64,000 nucleotides of DNA, taken from positions 372,001 through 436,000 of the forward strand of contig SEMN01000200.1 in the NCBI GenBank assembly GCA_005408345.1. Reading direction: 5' to 3'. Origin of the DNA: Macquaria australasica. Lineage: Eukaryota; Chordata; Actinopteri; Centrarchiformes; Percichthyidae. The notes beneath the pieces are model-generated. The model saw only the letters and a list, made by a program, of their open reading frames with translations. It did no database searches and was not told the origin of the DNA. Made by a program: the position numbers and the translations under genes. This document shows, one piece after another, positions 36,341 to 51,300 of the stretch (positions within the stretch are counted from its first letter, which is position 1; each line of letters begins with the position of its first letter).

Positions 36341-39300
36341 GGCATGGTGGAGTGAAACAACATGTGAAGAGCATTGTAAGCGGCCTTTCCCAGTGTGTTT
36401 CTGCATAATTAATATGTATCCAGAGTCTGTAATATGATAGCAATAGATGCTCCAGATAGAAATATGAACTGCTATGTTACAACTACAAATAAACAGTAGT
36501 GGTTATAAAGAAAGTAGTGGAAATAAAAGAAATGTTCTTTTGGTCTTGTAACCTTAAATCCCTGACGTAAGATTTCTAATATTTATTAGTATTTACTTTT
36601 CATTTCTATATTGCGTAGTAGGTCTCATTTATAGTTAATAGCAGTCTTCACACAAGTGAATTATTCTCACATCATTACCTTTTGACACATCATTACCAAA
36701 ATGTTTTGTATGTTAAAACCAGACAAGTAGTATGATTTGCAAAAATGCGTGGGAAATATTATAGAGTTGGCAGCGTTACCACTGATATGTGATCCGCAGG
36801 ACAAATCTAACATCAACACAAATGGTTATTTAGTTATATGACCAACTATACTTGCTGATATGAAATAATTCTTCATCTTATTTAGCTCTGTTTGCATTTC
36901 TCAGTTATATTCATATTAAGGCAGTGACTATGTGAGCTTTCATCCTCTGACATCCAAATACACACAACACTGCAACCAGTAACCCGGTGGTTGACTGTAG
37001 TGGTTTACATTTATGTATGCATCATAGGTAGTATGGTGTCGCAATGGTTTTTCAAAGCCAAACCTCTGACAGGCCATACCTCATTTAGGCCAGCTACCTC
37101 AAGGACTTTTGAGAAGCATTGGATGAAAGGTCACTGTTCATGTAGATTTAGATCTCCATCTATCAAGTGGGATTGTGATTGCAAAGGTTTGAGCAGTGCA
37201 TCGACCAATGGTCAGGCCAGTTCTGAAGATTAAAGGCTGCACAAAGCCATATTTGATTAAACTCCCCAGGAGTTTCCATGGAGCCACTAACACAGCCTTG
37301 AGGCTGTCTCTAAGGATTAAGTCACTACTCACTTCCTACCAGTCTCACTGTGGCCTTGAGTTTAAAGCTAATGTACATTTATGAGGAAGGTAAATAATAC
37401 ATTTTCATTAGTGAAGCTAAAAGAGTACAGGACATTGCTATTCTACTAAATGGTGCCTTACATATGTTAATATTAATATAAAGGTGCTGTTGAAGTGCTA
37501 CTTGTTAACGATTCACAAATTAGCAGTTAGATTCTGATTTGTTCACGATTCATTTCATTCAAGCTACAGTATGCAGTTTTGTGAACCGTAAAGTGTTACT
37601 CAGTTACACAGTTTTGTCATTGGGCTCATAAGAATTTATAAATAAAGGAATGGGGCTATGCTCCAATTGTATTTCAAATATTTACCCATGGAAATGCATT
37701 CTAGTTAGATTAAATATCCATTAAATATTAATACAAATTTGTATGAACACCAAATTCAAGGCCTAAAACAAAGTTTTAAAAAATAGTATGGGATTAAAGA
37801 CTCAAATACCAGTGACAGTACAAAAGTTAAATAAGGAATCATGTAAACCAAACAATCAATCAATCAACACTTTACATGATTTCTCAGTGTGTATAATTCC
37901 TGATATGGGCTGCCAAAATGTTTCATGTAGCAAAGCAACTGAGGACTTACCTCAGTTTACCAATGAAGCTCTCTCCACCTCGAGACAGATCAGTAGGATC
38001 AATGGAGATGAGGTAATTTGATGTTTTACTCTTTTTCCTCTTCCTGCCAGCTAACAGGAACACCTGCGACAAGCCAAGCCAGAAACCAAAATAGTAAAAC
38101 ATGAGCCGGTACGCTTAAGGAAAAACAACTTATTTGGATGCACACAGCTTTAAAATACAAAAGAAACGGTAACTCTTTAGATTACAGCCCGCAACGTACA
38201 GCATAATTACTCCAGAGTTACAGTGTAATCTTTTGTACTTACAGTGTACCAGTACAGTACGTACCAAGTAGGTACAGGGGAACAGTTATAGAATAAGGGG
38301 GTAACAATATGGGATTTTACTAATAATTTATGCTGTAGTTATTTTTTAATTACCGGGTATCTATTCTGTTATTACAGAGTATTTATGACCTACTGAGTAA
38401 CACTCTGGACGTTTGGGAGAAATTTAGAGACAATGTATACTGTAGTTATTATACCCTGTAGTTACCCTATAACTAAATGTAACAAGAGGGAAACTAACAG
38501 CGCTTTAGATTACAGCCAGCATACCCTGTAGTGTAGTTACCCTGTAACTAAATGTAACAAGAGGGGAACTACCACAGCATGTCTAACTTACTCTGTAACT
38601 ACAGAGAGCAATATGAGAAGAGTTTGTTTCGATTTGACTTGCCTCAAAACATGGAAGAATATTACATTATCGGCACACTTTACTGTGAGAAGAGTATATA
38701 TTAATATTAACCATGGCCTATATGATTCATACCTGGTATTTTATCTTGCTATATTTGTATTTATTTCCTGGGATGAAAGGAGGCCGTGCACAGAGCTGAG
38801 AAAAGATAAGCTTGCACCTTGAGGAGCTGTAATGCTGGTCGAACACAATTGCCCGGGAGGAGACTTTCAACATTTTAATGACTTCAAAATTGTCAACATG
38901 TGGTTACACGAAACACAAGTGAGTGATATCTATGGTGGGTGAATTCTGTCCGCCGATGGCAGATGGAGCCACTAGGCCATAAATGAGCGTCCAGTAAGGA
39001 AGTTTGCTGGTGAGGTGAACGACAGCTGAGACAGTCTTCAGAGGCCGACAGTATCCATGACGATACACTGTCCCCTGGACCTTTGTTCCGAAGTAAACGC
39101 ACAGATGTGCCCCGTAGTTATTTTAAGGACCCCAAAATTATAAAGGAACAATGAAGTCATTACTCTATCTTCCCTGAAACGTCCAGAATTTTGCTCAGTT
39201 TTATGGTCATACTGTACCCTGTAATAATAGAATAGGTACCCAGTAGTTAAATAATAACTACAGTATACATTCTCTCTAAATTTCTCCCAAACGTCCAGAG

Positions 39301-42300
39301 TGTTACTCAGTAGGTCATAAATACTTTGTAATAACAGAATAGATACCCGGTAGTTAAAAAATAACTACAGTATAAATTATTTGTAAATTCCCGAATTGTT
39401 ACCCCCTTATTCCATAACTGTTTCCCTGTACTTACTTGGTACGTACTGTACTGGTACACTAAGTACAAAAGATCACACTGTTACTCCGGAGTAATTACGC
39501 TGTACGTTGCGGGCTGTAATCTAAAGAGTTACCAATGTCTGTTTACTAGAAACCGTGCTACTTTCTGAGAAAATATTTGAATTTGCAGAGTTTTCCCAAT
39601 GTTTAATACTCCATAGGTGTTTGGATCAGTACATTCTGTTGCTGTTTACAGTAACAATGTTTCCGCTCCCTGACCCTTCTCACCTTCTTGCCGTCCTCTC
39701 TCTCCAGGTGAAGGTAGTAGGTGGGATACATGCCTCTGTCCATGCCCTTCTTGTCTCTGGTGATTCTGCACTTCACTCTGACCCCCTGGGGTGCAGGCCG
39801 CAGAGAAAACTCTTCAAGGTCATCTACATCGATGGCAGGTTCATTGACTGGTGGAGTGGGTGCTGACGCTACCTCCTGTGGGTGAAAACAGACCCACACA
39901 GGGCAAGACCCCTCGTGAGATGGTGGACTGGTGAGTGTTGCATTAGAGTTGACTTTCATTAGAACAGAGTAATGAGTCTGACGATCAAATCGTCCACTGG
40001 GACTGAGAATGAGCACACTGTGTCTAAAATAAGGACCTGGTGTAAGGACGGAAGATTGAGTTGACTGAAGGGAAAGATTAGAGTGGAATGAGGAGCAAAG
40101 AGAACTGATGGTTATCATAAGAACAATGCCAGGTTTAGAGGCTACAAAGAGTCTGCGTTTTTAAAGAGGGTTACATGGTTATCTGACCTGAGTCATCCAT
40201 TATCACAACTGAAATGGAGAAAAACAAAACCTAAATTCCCTATCTGTAACCTCAAACATTTGATCAAGCAGATCCAAAGCTCGCTGACTTCAAGTGATCA
40301 GAAGTATTCAAAATAACAGTTTACTGAGTGCTGAAAACAACACATATTTTCAAAATACTTAATAGTATGTTTGATTACATAAACTGCACATTCATTCTTA
40401 AAATGTATCTCTATGCAAGGCTCTTCGCCTCAGGTGTTTATCTTCCAACCCAAAAACAGTTTGTTCCTGTCAAACTCCTAGAGGCACATAAGGTGTCTGT
40501 ATGAGATTATTGGTCCACCACCTGCATACAGTATCATCCGCACTGTAACATACACAGCAAAATTACTTTGAGATGACATCTGTGAGAAAATGACAGGCCA
40601 GAAATAGCAAAATATTGTTTGTGGAAGAAAAAGAAAAGCCAAAAGGCAACAACACTTTATCTGTATCACAAACCATAATGGTCTATTACTGTACTTTCAG
40701 CCATGAAACTTAAATAGAGTTTTAAATAGAGTCCAGCTGAGCAACTAAATTTAATCTACTTTTTTTCCCCTGCTTGTTATTCACTGGTTAAAGACACTGC
40801 CTTAATAAAGACACATCATGCAGACAGTGTAATGTGTGCCGTGAACTTCATTTTACCTTGCTTGACTTCTTGCTAGTGGCGGAGCCTGGTCTCGTGTTGC
40901 TGTTGAGCTGTGAGGAACTGGAGCTAATTTCATCTTCATCGTCCTCTTCTTCATCAAAATTCATACTGCTGGATATACCTGCAAAGACAAGAAAAAAAAC
41001 ATACAAAAAAGAAAAAGAAAAAAAGAGGTGTCACTGATTTTTCCCCCCAGCTGTTAATTGGTAACTTGAAATGCTGCAATGTCATATCATCATCAGTATC
41101 ATCCTTCACATTTAAGCCCAAAAGCTAATAATGGATTTCTTTCCAAAATCTCTGTCTAGTTTTGCAAAAACAAAACAAAACAAACAAACAAAAACTGTAG
41201 CTGTGTCTGAAATCACTCTTTATTTGCTACCTAGTGCACCATATTTACCCTCCGTCATTTTATTAAAGTCTCCAAACTGTAGAGTATATGCACTATATAC
41301 TGTAGTGTCCTATATTCCCATAATGGAACAATCTCATAATGTGATACTTTGCATAAATGTTCAAAATCTCAGGATATATAGGATATATAGGAATAATGAA
41401 TGCGTATACTAGTAAACAGTGTTTACAGTAAGTTTCATATTATTTAAGACACAAAAACTACAAAATAAAAATATGTCAGCATCATACGCTGGTGTCTGAA
41501 TTATATCACTCAGACACTGGGTCTTAAAATGGCATTCCTATTTGCTATTTGCAAGCTCCAACATGATTCAGTGTGTTTCACCCTCCTACCAACACAGCAC
41601 AGCAGTGGACCAGAATGCCGTGGGTGTAAATATAGACTCACGGTTGTGCTATTGCAGATGCAGTGACAGAGCCTTTCTTGAACGCTGACAGTACCTTTCT
41701 TGAGCATGGTGACGCGCAGATCCTGTTTGCTCTGTGACTGAGTGCAGCTCATGACGGGCTCTGCCTCGCCCTCCTCTGTGGTGGGGTGACCCACTGTCAG
41801 GATCTGGATCTGACCATCATCCTGCTGGGAAGCCAGGCCATCGATCGCTGCTGAGTCACAATCCCACAAGAACAGACTCCATCAGAATACAGCTGCACTA
41901 CTGTTCAACAATCAGTATCTCATGTTAACGTGAATCCCAGCCAAGTGAAACAAAGGCAGTTGTTGCCAATATAACAATATAACAACAAATCAGGTATGTA
42001 GTCAACATTTGCCTGAGTAAATGTGACAACATTTCCATTTCCATTTCCATTCTCCACTTTGATGAATGTGTGGGTGTTTTGTGCTGTCTTCTCATGTTTT
42101 AAGTAATTGTTTCCCTAACTGTCTTTACTATTCAATTAGCTTCTAATGTGTGAGAGGGAAGAACATTATGTCCGTGCTGCTCCAGCTGTTCGAGCACAGT
42201 TCACTACAGTTTCAAAACAACTGACAAGCTTTTCTCTAATTGTCCTTTTTTCCCCCTTAGAAGTGCAATAAACAGAATAGAGATGATTGGAAAGGGTGAA

Positions 42301-45300
42301 ATACTGCAAATTGACATTTTACAGCACTGTTTTAAATGTGAGTGAGTGTCTTTTTGTGGAACTTCCAGATTTGGTGCAGTGTTGCTGTGTATATTGAAAC
42401 ATATTTTTGTTGAGCATGACACAATTGTTAGCTAGTTTAACCAGTTGGTTTCTCATGTGGCCTCTTGTCTTGTGTGCATGTAGAAATCCAGTGTTTTATG
42501 AACCAGCATTTGGCATTACTACAGGTATGAGTTCATGTCCCCAATGTTGAAATTCAATGTAATTCATTAAAAAATACAATTTAAGCCACAGGTGCAGAGA
42601 CAAATTGTAACTTTTGTGACATTTTTATGATTATTGACAGATAAGTCAATACTCAGTCAGTAGGTGTATAAACAATTGGTGTATTTTATTCCCTGATTAA
42701 AATAGCTGGAAGTGTTGCTAAGAGGAGGTGTGCATGTAGGAGGCCAGTCTGTATTTCTCTTGTTTTTAATCCCAATTAACAGTATTTAACCAGTCTTGTG
42801 TTGGATATTTAATTTCATATTTAGCTATATTATTTATGGAGCCTTGATGTAGCTGATGTTTTTAGTGAGTGCATAGTAGCTTAGTAAAATGAAAGTGTGT
42901 GCTCGTGCTTGAGAGAATCAGAGAGTGCAACAGACAGGGAGTGAGTTTGGCTCTACTGGCCTGATTACTCTTTTACCCCAGTGTAAATTCCAATATCTTT
43001 TTTCTTTTCATTTTTCTGGGGCAAAGTCATTCCACAGATGAGCATCTACTGTACTGCGCTAGATCAGATGACAAACATCTGTAATGTTGCATTTATAGTA
43101 CGAACTTTGTGTCAGTTCCTTATTGTTCTGTGTTTAAATCTTATGGCAAATATGTTGACTACTACACCGCATAGAGTTCAGTCTGCAGTAACACACTGTG
43201 AATGCTGAAAAGCATAGAAGCAAAGGGAAAAAAATCAAAGCACTGCAGATACAGTTGGAAAACACCATTCCAACACTCAGTTTTTCCTCTTCCGTCTAAA
43301 GACTAATTTATGTCTCCACTTGTGGTGTGTCAGCAGGCTGACAGCACTCAGACTGTCATACATCATTACAGACAGTTGAGCTCTGATAAGCATGGCACCA
43401 CAGCGGTGGCTAAGAGGGCAGCTTCACTGACTGTTTCTTGCCAGATGTGGCTTGAGAAATCAGCAGGCGAACATTTATGTGAGGATTGCAAAGAGGGCTT
43501 GAACAGACAGTTGCAGCTGCTGGATAATAAGGATTTTGCCTCTTCTCTTTCATACTGTGGACTGCTTCTACTGACTTAAATCGTCTTTTTTTGGTGTTTA
43601 AACATGAATACGTAAAGACCAAGAACAATATGTTTAAAAGAAATATCCTCAGTTTGCAAAACATACATACAGAAATGCTTTTGGTGTGTTTAAATATTTC
43701 CTGTTTATTTTGTCTTTTTCGTTGTCATTTACCTTTTCTGACCACCTCCTTTCTAATTCAGTTAGCCTGTGAATCTTTCTTGCAGCGTGCCTGCCCGTTA
43801 TCTCAGTCCTATATATTCATCACTGCCCGTTTGTCTTAATACTGGCAGGCTGACCTTTGTGCTTCCCCTTCCTCTCCTTCTTGTCGCTGCCGGTCTGTGG
43901 AGTGGAACTGGCCGATGCTTTGCCCTTTTTGGCTGAGCGAGGCGGCTGTGTGTCCACTGTCACCTTCACCTCCTCCTGATCAGCTTCTTGCACTTAACAC
44001 AGGGACGGAGAGGACCAGCAGCACATGCAGGGTTATCACAGCAGATGGGCAGAAAATGAGAGAAATGGAAAAGAGGGTTGAGCACAGTTAAAGTTAGACT
44101 GACAAAAAAGAAATTAGAAATATTATGTTTAGCAGATAATAAAAATAAATCTCATACTATATAACAGTTAATACAGAGCATTGTTGTTACATTAAAATAT
44201 AAATCCATAAATGTTAAGCCAAAAATTGTCCGAAATATTCAAAAAGGCAATGGTTGCTCTGTTTTTTTATTAAATTTTTTTTTAATGAGAAGGATAGTAA
44301 TTGAGTATAACAGATACATTTTTACTTAAAACATACATAAGAGAATAGTTGGCTGCTATCTAATGCCATGTAAACATCCACGCAGATATGCAGTTCAGAT
44401 TCTTTCAAAGTAAAACAAATCCACTTCCTACTTATATAGTGCATATACTGCTGACCAGTGAATGAAAGTCAGGTAATAAGGTTATTATTTCCCTTCTTTC
44501 CATCAGAATATTAGTCTAGTGCAGAGTAACATTTTGTCAATATATTTTCTCTTCTCTCTGCAGGAAATGTGACAGTTCACAGCCTTGAGCCCAGAAACTG
44601 GCCCTCAGAACTGGGGATTAGATGGCGGCTCTGGTCTCTGTTTGTAGATAAGAAGACCTCATCAATCCCCGTCCTAACAGCATTTCTGCTGGGCTCTAAT
44701 TCAAAATGATATTCTTAGCAACAGTTTTGTAGTTCTTTTTTTTTTTATTACTTAACTATTTTTAGAGTTTTGTGTCTGGCAATTGTGCTACTTGTACATA
44801 CTGTACACTTCTAACTGGGAAAAGAAACAAAAACTGCATAAGAATAAAATCTCTTTCAGCACAAGAATAAATACTTCCCAAAAATTTGACAGATTGATCA
44901 AACAAGCAGCCTGACATCTTTAGTTGTTCAATCCATAGTGTTTCTTAAATCCTCTGTTTGAGCTTTCTGAATCAACAGAGCCCCAGAGGAGTGCCAGTCT
45001 TACTTACCATGGTAAATGGTGCTGCTGTTGCTGCTGAGGTAGGATTCCACCAGCGGAGCCTGTTCCTCGCTCTGTTTGGTCCGACGAGTGCGAGACCTCC
45101 CGTCCACATTAGACTGGACCATCAGAGGCTCCTGCCTCTTCTTCTTCTGCTTCTGTTCAAGGAGCGCTCGCTGTTGTGGAGGTTTCACGTACGTGTGTAC
45201 ATGCACACAAACGTGCGCGGACAGAAAGAAAGATAATGAAGATCACTGAATTAAGCACCAATTACCACATTAAAGAAAAACCTCTATATTTGTTTGGCCA

Positions 45301-48300
45301 TATTTAACCTGACAGTCACCAAACATAAACGTCTGAAAGGTTTTTGTACTTACGTTACTGCATATGATAATGATACTGCATATGGTTTACTGAGCAATAG
45401 TTTTCCATTTTAAATTAACTCCTTGGTGATAATCACTTATGACGCATCACGGTTTTTCTTGTAAGCTATCTTCATACTGTTGGCAGAGTGTTGCGTTTCA
45501 AAAGCAAGTGGCAATAACAGTCTCAGATGAAACTGTTAAGCCAGGAGAACAATCTGAAGAAGGTTAAGGATGTGCTGCCTAACCCTCTTTGACCCTGAGG
45601 CTGGATATAGCTATTCATCTGGACTAACTGTCAGCTATATGCAAGTCTTCAAACGAGAGCTCATTAAATATTGAAGGTTTCTATTAGTGGAGAATTCAGG
45701 CTGCAGAGCACTGGAGCTCTGCAGTATCCCCCGTAAAGCTCACGTCTTTGCCAAGACGGTGATGGCCATAACAGAAGGCGCACTTACACAGTGCATGTAT
45801 TTGATAGTTAAGGCTTTGACGTGTGGGTAAGACACTTAACATCAACTTTGGTATAGAAGGTTTGAAATGCACAGCCACATGCAAGCTTCTCTCCTTTTGA
45901 CTAATAGGTTACTTATAAACAATGTTTTTACATCACGCTGTATTTTAAACCCTGTGTGAGGCTTCAAAAATAACAGGAACCAGTTGAGTGAGGAGTAAAA
46001 TAGGAGTAATATATTTCCATGCCGCTATAAGTCATTAATCTAAACATTTATTGACTGTAATCAATAAAGCTTTCAGTCAATAATAATTTGTTTTTTATCA
46101 TTTGTATGATGCCTGGTTTTTAACAAAACACTTAACAACTAAACATTTAAGTTAGGTCAGTTTTACATTATTTTATCGACTTCATTTGGCTGCTATTTAA
46201 GTCTTTACTTGCTACATGGGGTACCTCTATAAACCTCTATAAAACCTCTAACCGACTAAAAACATTGCAATTCACAGACACACGTAATGTAATCTCTTCA
46301 ACATACAGTAAAACTAAGATTGTGGAAGATAAACTGCACTCCGCTTCTGATGGAACAATCTACCAGTATGTCAATTCATTTTCATTTTTTTGGCCATGAT
46401 TAGCATTAAACATGTATCTATTTTTCCTCCACTGGACATTATAGCCTTTATAGTACATTCGAATAAGGTCCAATCATCATATACTGTATATTGTCAATAT
46501 AATAATTTCCTTAATCTAGGTTATCACAATGCCAGGTAATGAAAGACAGGTAACTTTGTAAGGCACTGTTAAAAAAATATTATTTTATATTATCTGTTGT
46601 ATTAGAATGCCTATGTCATGTTAAAATATGGATTAGGCTCAAAACACCACTTAAAACGTTAACGCTGCTTGGCTTTAGCTTTTATACATGTTATTTACTG
46701 GTCTTCAATCTTTCAGAGCCTTATACACACCCTCTCATTAGAACACCGCTCAGAGAGATAACAAGTCCTAGCAGGCAATTTGTGGCCCCATGATGGTGCA
46801 GTGGAGGTTTGCATCATGAAAAAACTGTCCTGTTCTAATTAATTTTGCCCCTGTGTTACTCTATTAGAGTAGAACTGCAGGAAGAGCAGCAAAGGCTTAC
46901 CTGTCTGTCCAATTTCTGCTGTCGGAGGTTGGTGCCCTCGTCATCTAAAGTGCTACAAAGAAAAGAGCAAAGAAAGGGGGGAGATAGTGTTAAAATGATG
47001 AAATGTGCTCCTCAGCTGTTTATAATGTTCATAATATAATAATGACGTTTTTTCAAACTGCTTTAGTTCATTTAGTTGTCACTGAAGTTGCATATATGAA
47101 TATACAATAGCCTGCCACACTTGTACCATCTGGTTCACTAATTTGTTTTATGTCCACGTGTTCAAATTCTGATTAAAATATGTCTAAAACAAGACACACA
47201 GCAGAACGTGTACAGTACATTACAACATTAGCTTCAGATACAAAGTCCAACAATAAAAACACACCATTCAGTTGCAGAACAAGTGTAAAAGGGGACAGGG
47301 CCACTGAACTAACAATGTCACAGCATCTTGAATAAAGGTGTTTAAATCTTCTGGGCGGCTCATCAAATAGGCGCTGAGGCAGTTTAATGAGAGCATGTGT
47401 GTAGTGTGATAGATACAGCCCTTAAACAACTCCCCATCAATAATAAGGGCCAGAAGGGCTCTCACAAAGCTGTCAGTTAGCTTCTTCTCAGTGAGTACAA
47501 CAGGATCATAATCAGAGGCATCACTTGAAGATGATGTTGTTGTTGGTGATGTCATAGTGACCAGAAAAAAAAAACACATATGAAGCTGACTCAGATCATT
47601 AGCGGGAAAAGAGGAACAGTTTGAGGGAACCTTGGTTTGCATCGCTGAGGTAATTTATGGTTTTACCAGAAAAGTGCCACAGAGTTCCTTCTTCCTCTCC
47701 CTCTCTGGACCCCTGTCCCCTTTACTAAACAAACTCCTTTCATTGAGACCCATAATTTGGTTTTAGGATGCATCTTGGTTTTCCTCGCAGTAGACAGATT
47801 ATGAAATGCTAAGTAGTCCATTATATTCTCTGTAAGTTAATTTGCATTTGCAGGGCTTTAAAAAGAATTGCAGCTGAGATTTTGCGAAGGTGAGAAGAAG
47901 GTGCTGGAAGAAGAGAAGAGTGACTGTGACTGGAGGGACATGTGCAGATCTCCTCAACTATGTCAACAGATATTAAGTTGTACTGCAGCAAACAGCATTG
48001 TCACTGTTTCTCTTTGAATCCACGGTTCACACTTAAGAGACTGTACCAGTGAACATATGGACAGCAGCGTCTGTCACGAGAAAGGCAGAGACAGAGGGTG
48101 TCATGATGGTGGGTGTCGTATGCTGTACAGATTGTAAAGCCATTGGAGGCACATTTATGAATCTGGCCTATATAAATAAAACTCACTTTACTTGACTTGA
48201 CATTGCTTCACACAGAGTATTGAATGTTCACCCAGCGTTGCCAGAAAGGTGTCCCTTCATTTGTTAAGAACATCACCTGCTGTCAGCCTCACAGCGGCCA

Positions 48301-51300
48301 CAGTTTTCACAACGGAAAAAATATCAAAACATCTACAGAAACTTCTCAAACCCTTCCTGCTGCATGATCCACCTCCCTGCTGTCCATATGCTCCGTATGT
48401 TCCAGTATGTTCTGTGGCACACTATTGGTGTCACTGTTGGTGAATTCTTTATAACCGTCATAATTCAACTGAACAGCAGCTGTTACCCTCCTCACTTCCC
48501 CTTTGAAGAGAGAGGATTTGATAAATGAAAGAGACTTTGGTGTGCAGCACACCACAAACTAGATAAAGGGACTTCATTCTTAGCTTACAGCATTCACCCT
48601 CTCAGTGATACTAGTTTAAGTGTCTTTCACCTGTTGGTGTTGCCGAGGAATGAGACAGATGCTACTTTCCATGTGTACACAGAATTTTTGTTACATCTCT
48701 CGAAAGCTTTCTTGTGTCCTCTGCAGACTCACTGATTGTTCCTTCAGCTCGTGTGGCCCGAGCATCTCAGAGAACACTGAGAAACCTCAATGGTTCCTAA
48801 TTAGAGGGCAATGAGAGGTTTTCTCCCAAAGAGTTGGAGAGGATGACCTACAGCAGAAGAGGATGGAAGATGGAGGGGGAGGGGTGTCTGCTGATGTGTG
48901 ATGAAGGAGAAAATGATGTTGTTTTTGCAGCATTCTTAACTATGACTGAGATTGCTTGGTTTCATAAGCATTAGGTCTTTGACATGCAAACAATGCAGAT
49001 TGTGTGTTTCCTTACACTGCTTATTCCATTTCATACATTCTGCCTTTTAAAGGATATTGTTTTACTATGTGCAGCTTATAACAAAGGCACCTAATGACTT
49101 GTCTGCCTATTCTTAATGAATGCACACATCTCTTATTACCTTCTGAGTATGTTTAAAAGCCATGTTTCACTCTCAACAATTAAAAACATTTCATGCATAC
49201 TGCCTGAACATGTATAAATAATGTGACATCCAAATGATAAATGCCCATACAGTATAGCTGACTAGTAATTGCAGGGCTGATAGTTACAACATAATTAAAA
49301 GCGGAATGCATTTCCAATTTTGTATTTGAGTTGCAATGTTACTTACTCAATTTGTTATCTCTCAGCTTGATTGATGGCAACTGCAGCAAATCTCTTTTAA
49401 TTTCCCATTAAGTCTTACTGGTGCATGATAAATAAAGCCAACAGGTGGTTTGTCAACGTGGTTGATGAGCATTTTTATGCTCTTCATACCTCTGGCAAAA
49501 GCCTGAACGTAACAGTGACAGTGGATAGTCAGTCAACTGCAGCTACAGCATGTAAGATCAGTCAATGAATATTCAGTCTACCTGTATCTCTGCACTACCA
49601 ACTCTAGTTTGACAACAAAGGCCCACACAGATGCAATAAAAATGTATTTACCTCCCACTCTCTCTCAGACATACAGACAAACAAAGCACTCCATGTCTGC
49701 AATCAGAGTAATCAAGTGTGTGAATAGGCATCAGACAGGAAGATAATGACACAAACAGAGCTGTTCCAGTGGAGGTCAAACAGCTCATTATTGTGGAGAG
49801 TCTCTGGTCACTTTTGTCCTGCAACACGCCAACGGTGAGGTTTACGGGTAGCTTTATAATCTTATACATTTATTTACTGTAATGCAGTGCAATTCAAAAG
49901 TCAAGGTGCTTGAGAAAACCCGAGTAACACGTAGACATTTTCAAAACTCAGAATGTGTTGAGAAGGTCACGCAACACTAAGGGGCAAGAAGGACGAAAAC
50001 ATCAAATACAAAGAACAGAGGCTCTGCACACTAAGATCCAATACAAGAATTCATTGATAAAGCCAAGATTTTGGTTATTAGACCTTCATCATCAAGTGTA
50101 GGGAACATCTAGTGAACAAGAAGCTTGTCATTAAAAACGTGCATTGGTCCTAAATTACATTTTGAAGCTGTTGCTATTTGGTTGCTGATTATGTTTGAAG
50201 GCAAATGTTCTGATTCATCACACTTTTTGACTGTCTGTGTGCCCATATTTAAGTTAAAATGTATTTGTAAATTATTATTTTTTAACATTTTGAAAGCAGA
50301 AAAAAACATGAGTATATTATATTTTTAGAATCTTATTTAAGTTTGCTGTAATATGAGCACTATTATAGTAAAGTGTACCTTATATACGTCAAGACAACAG
50401 CACTGTTTACAAGCTGATGCTGTAAAATTCAGGTCTGATTTTGATCTCTTCTTATCAGTAAAGCATTAAAATGCTGGCTGTTGAAACTATTGAAATTTTG
50501 ATTTGGATACATAAACAGTGGATTTTCATTAACTCATCCTGTCACGAGTGAATTTGGCACTTGGGGGAGGGAAGGATTCAACTGCTATCAGTCACTGAGA
50601 CTCCTCTTCACACTTTTAAAATAGTTTTACATGCATCACCAGGTTTTATATGTGTGAGAGTCATTGGCTGATGATTCTGCAGCAGCACCTGGCAATGCTG
50701 GAGGACAATCCAGTATGCAAACAAAAGCATGTTTTCATTTGCATGGTGCGATGCATGAAATTTGATTGTGAGAAAATTAATCTGATGCGCACTACACGGA
50801 CCCAAACTGACCTTGAAAGTAATTGTAAATAATAAAGCTAATATTGACACAATTTGACATTTTAAGAACACTAATACAGATCATGGCATTGGACACCCTA
50901 ATTAAACGACCTCAGATAAGACTTTCTGAAAAGGTAATGTGAAATAATTGTAAATTATTGAGCATTTTTGACGCTATACCAATTGCACCATTTTTTTGTC
51001 AAGAGCTTACAATTTCTGCTCTCCTCTCTGGGTTCCCATGTCAGAGAAGAACTACTGTACAACTGCTGTTTCTTTGTGGATGTGTATGTTTGTGAGTTAT
51101 GTCTCCTTCATTTTGTCAGTTTCTGTGCAATGCATGCGCTGTATATATCTAATGAGATGAGAGAGCCACACAGTGCAGCTGTCTCCTCCAAGTCTGCACG
51201 GAGGCCCCATGCATTTTTCATGGCAGCTTCACGAGATGAGAAAAACTGCTCATTGAGAAACCACCAAATTCTCTGCCCCCACCCTCTCACTGACACTCAA

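Noticed and set aside
39603..40118. 171-codon - strand frame
   Set aside because: Only its central 64 codons (39684-39875) are TUB exon 7. Consensus acceptor and donor sites bound that part, and the outer translation does not match tubby.
47268..47642. 124-codon - strand frame in TUB intron 1
   Set aside because: There is no recognised homology, it lies deep in an intron, and its start lacks support. It may be repeat-derived, but nothing identifies it.
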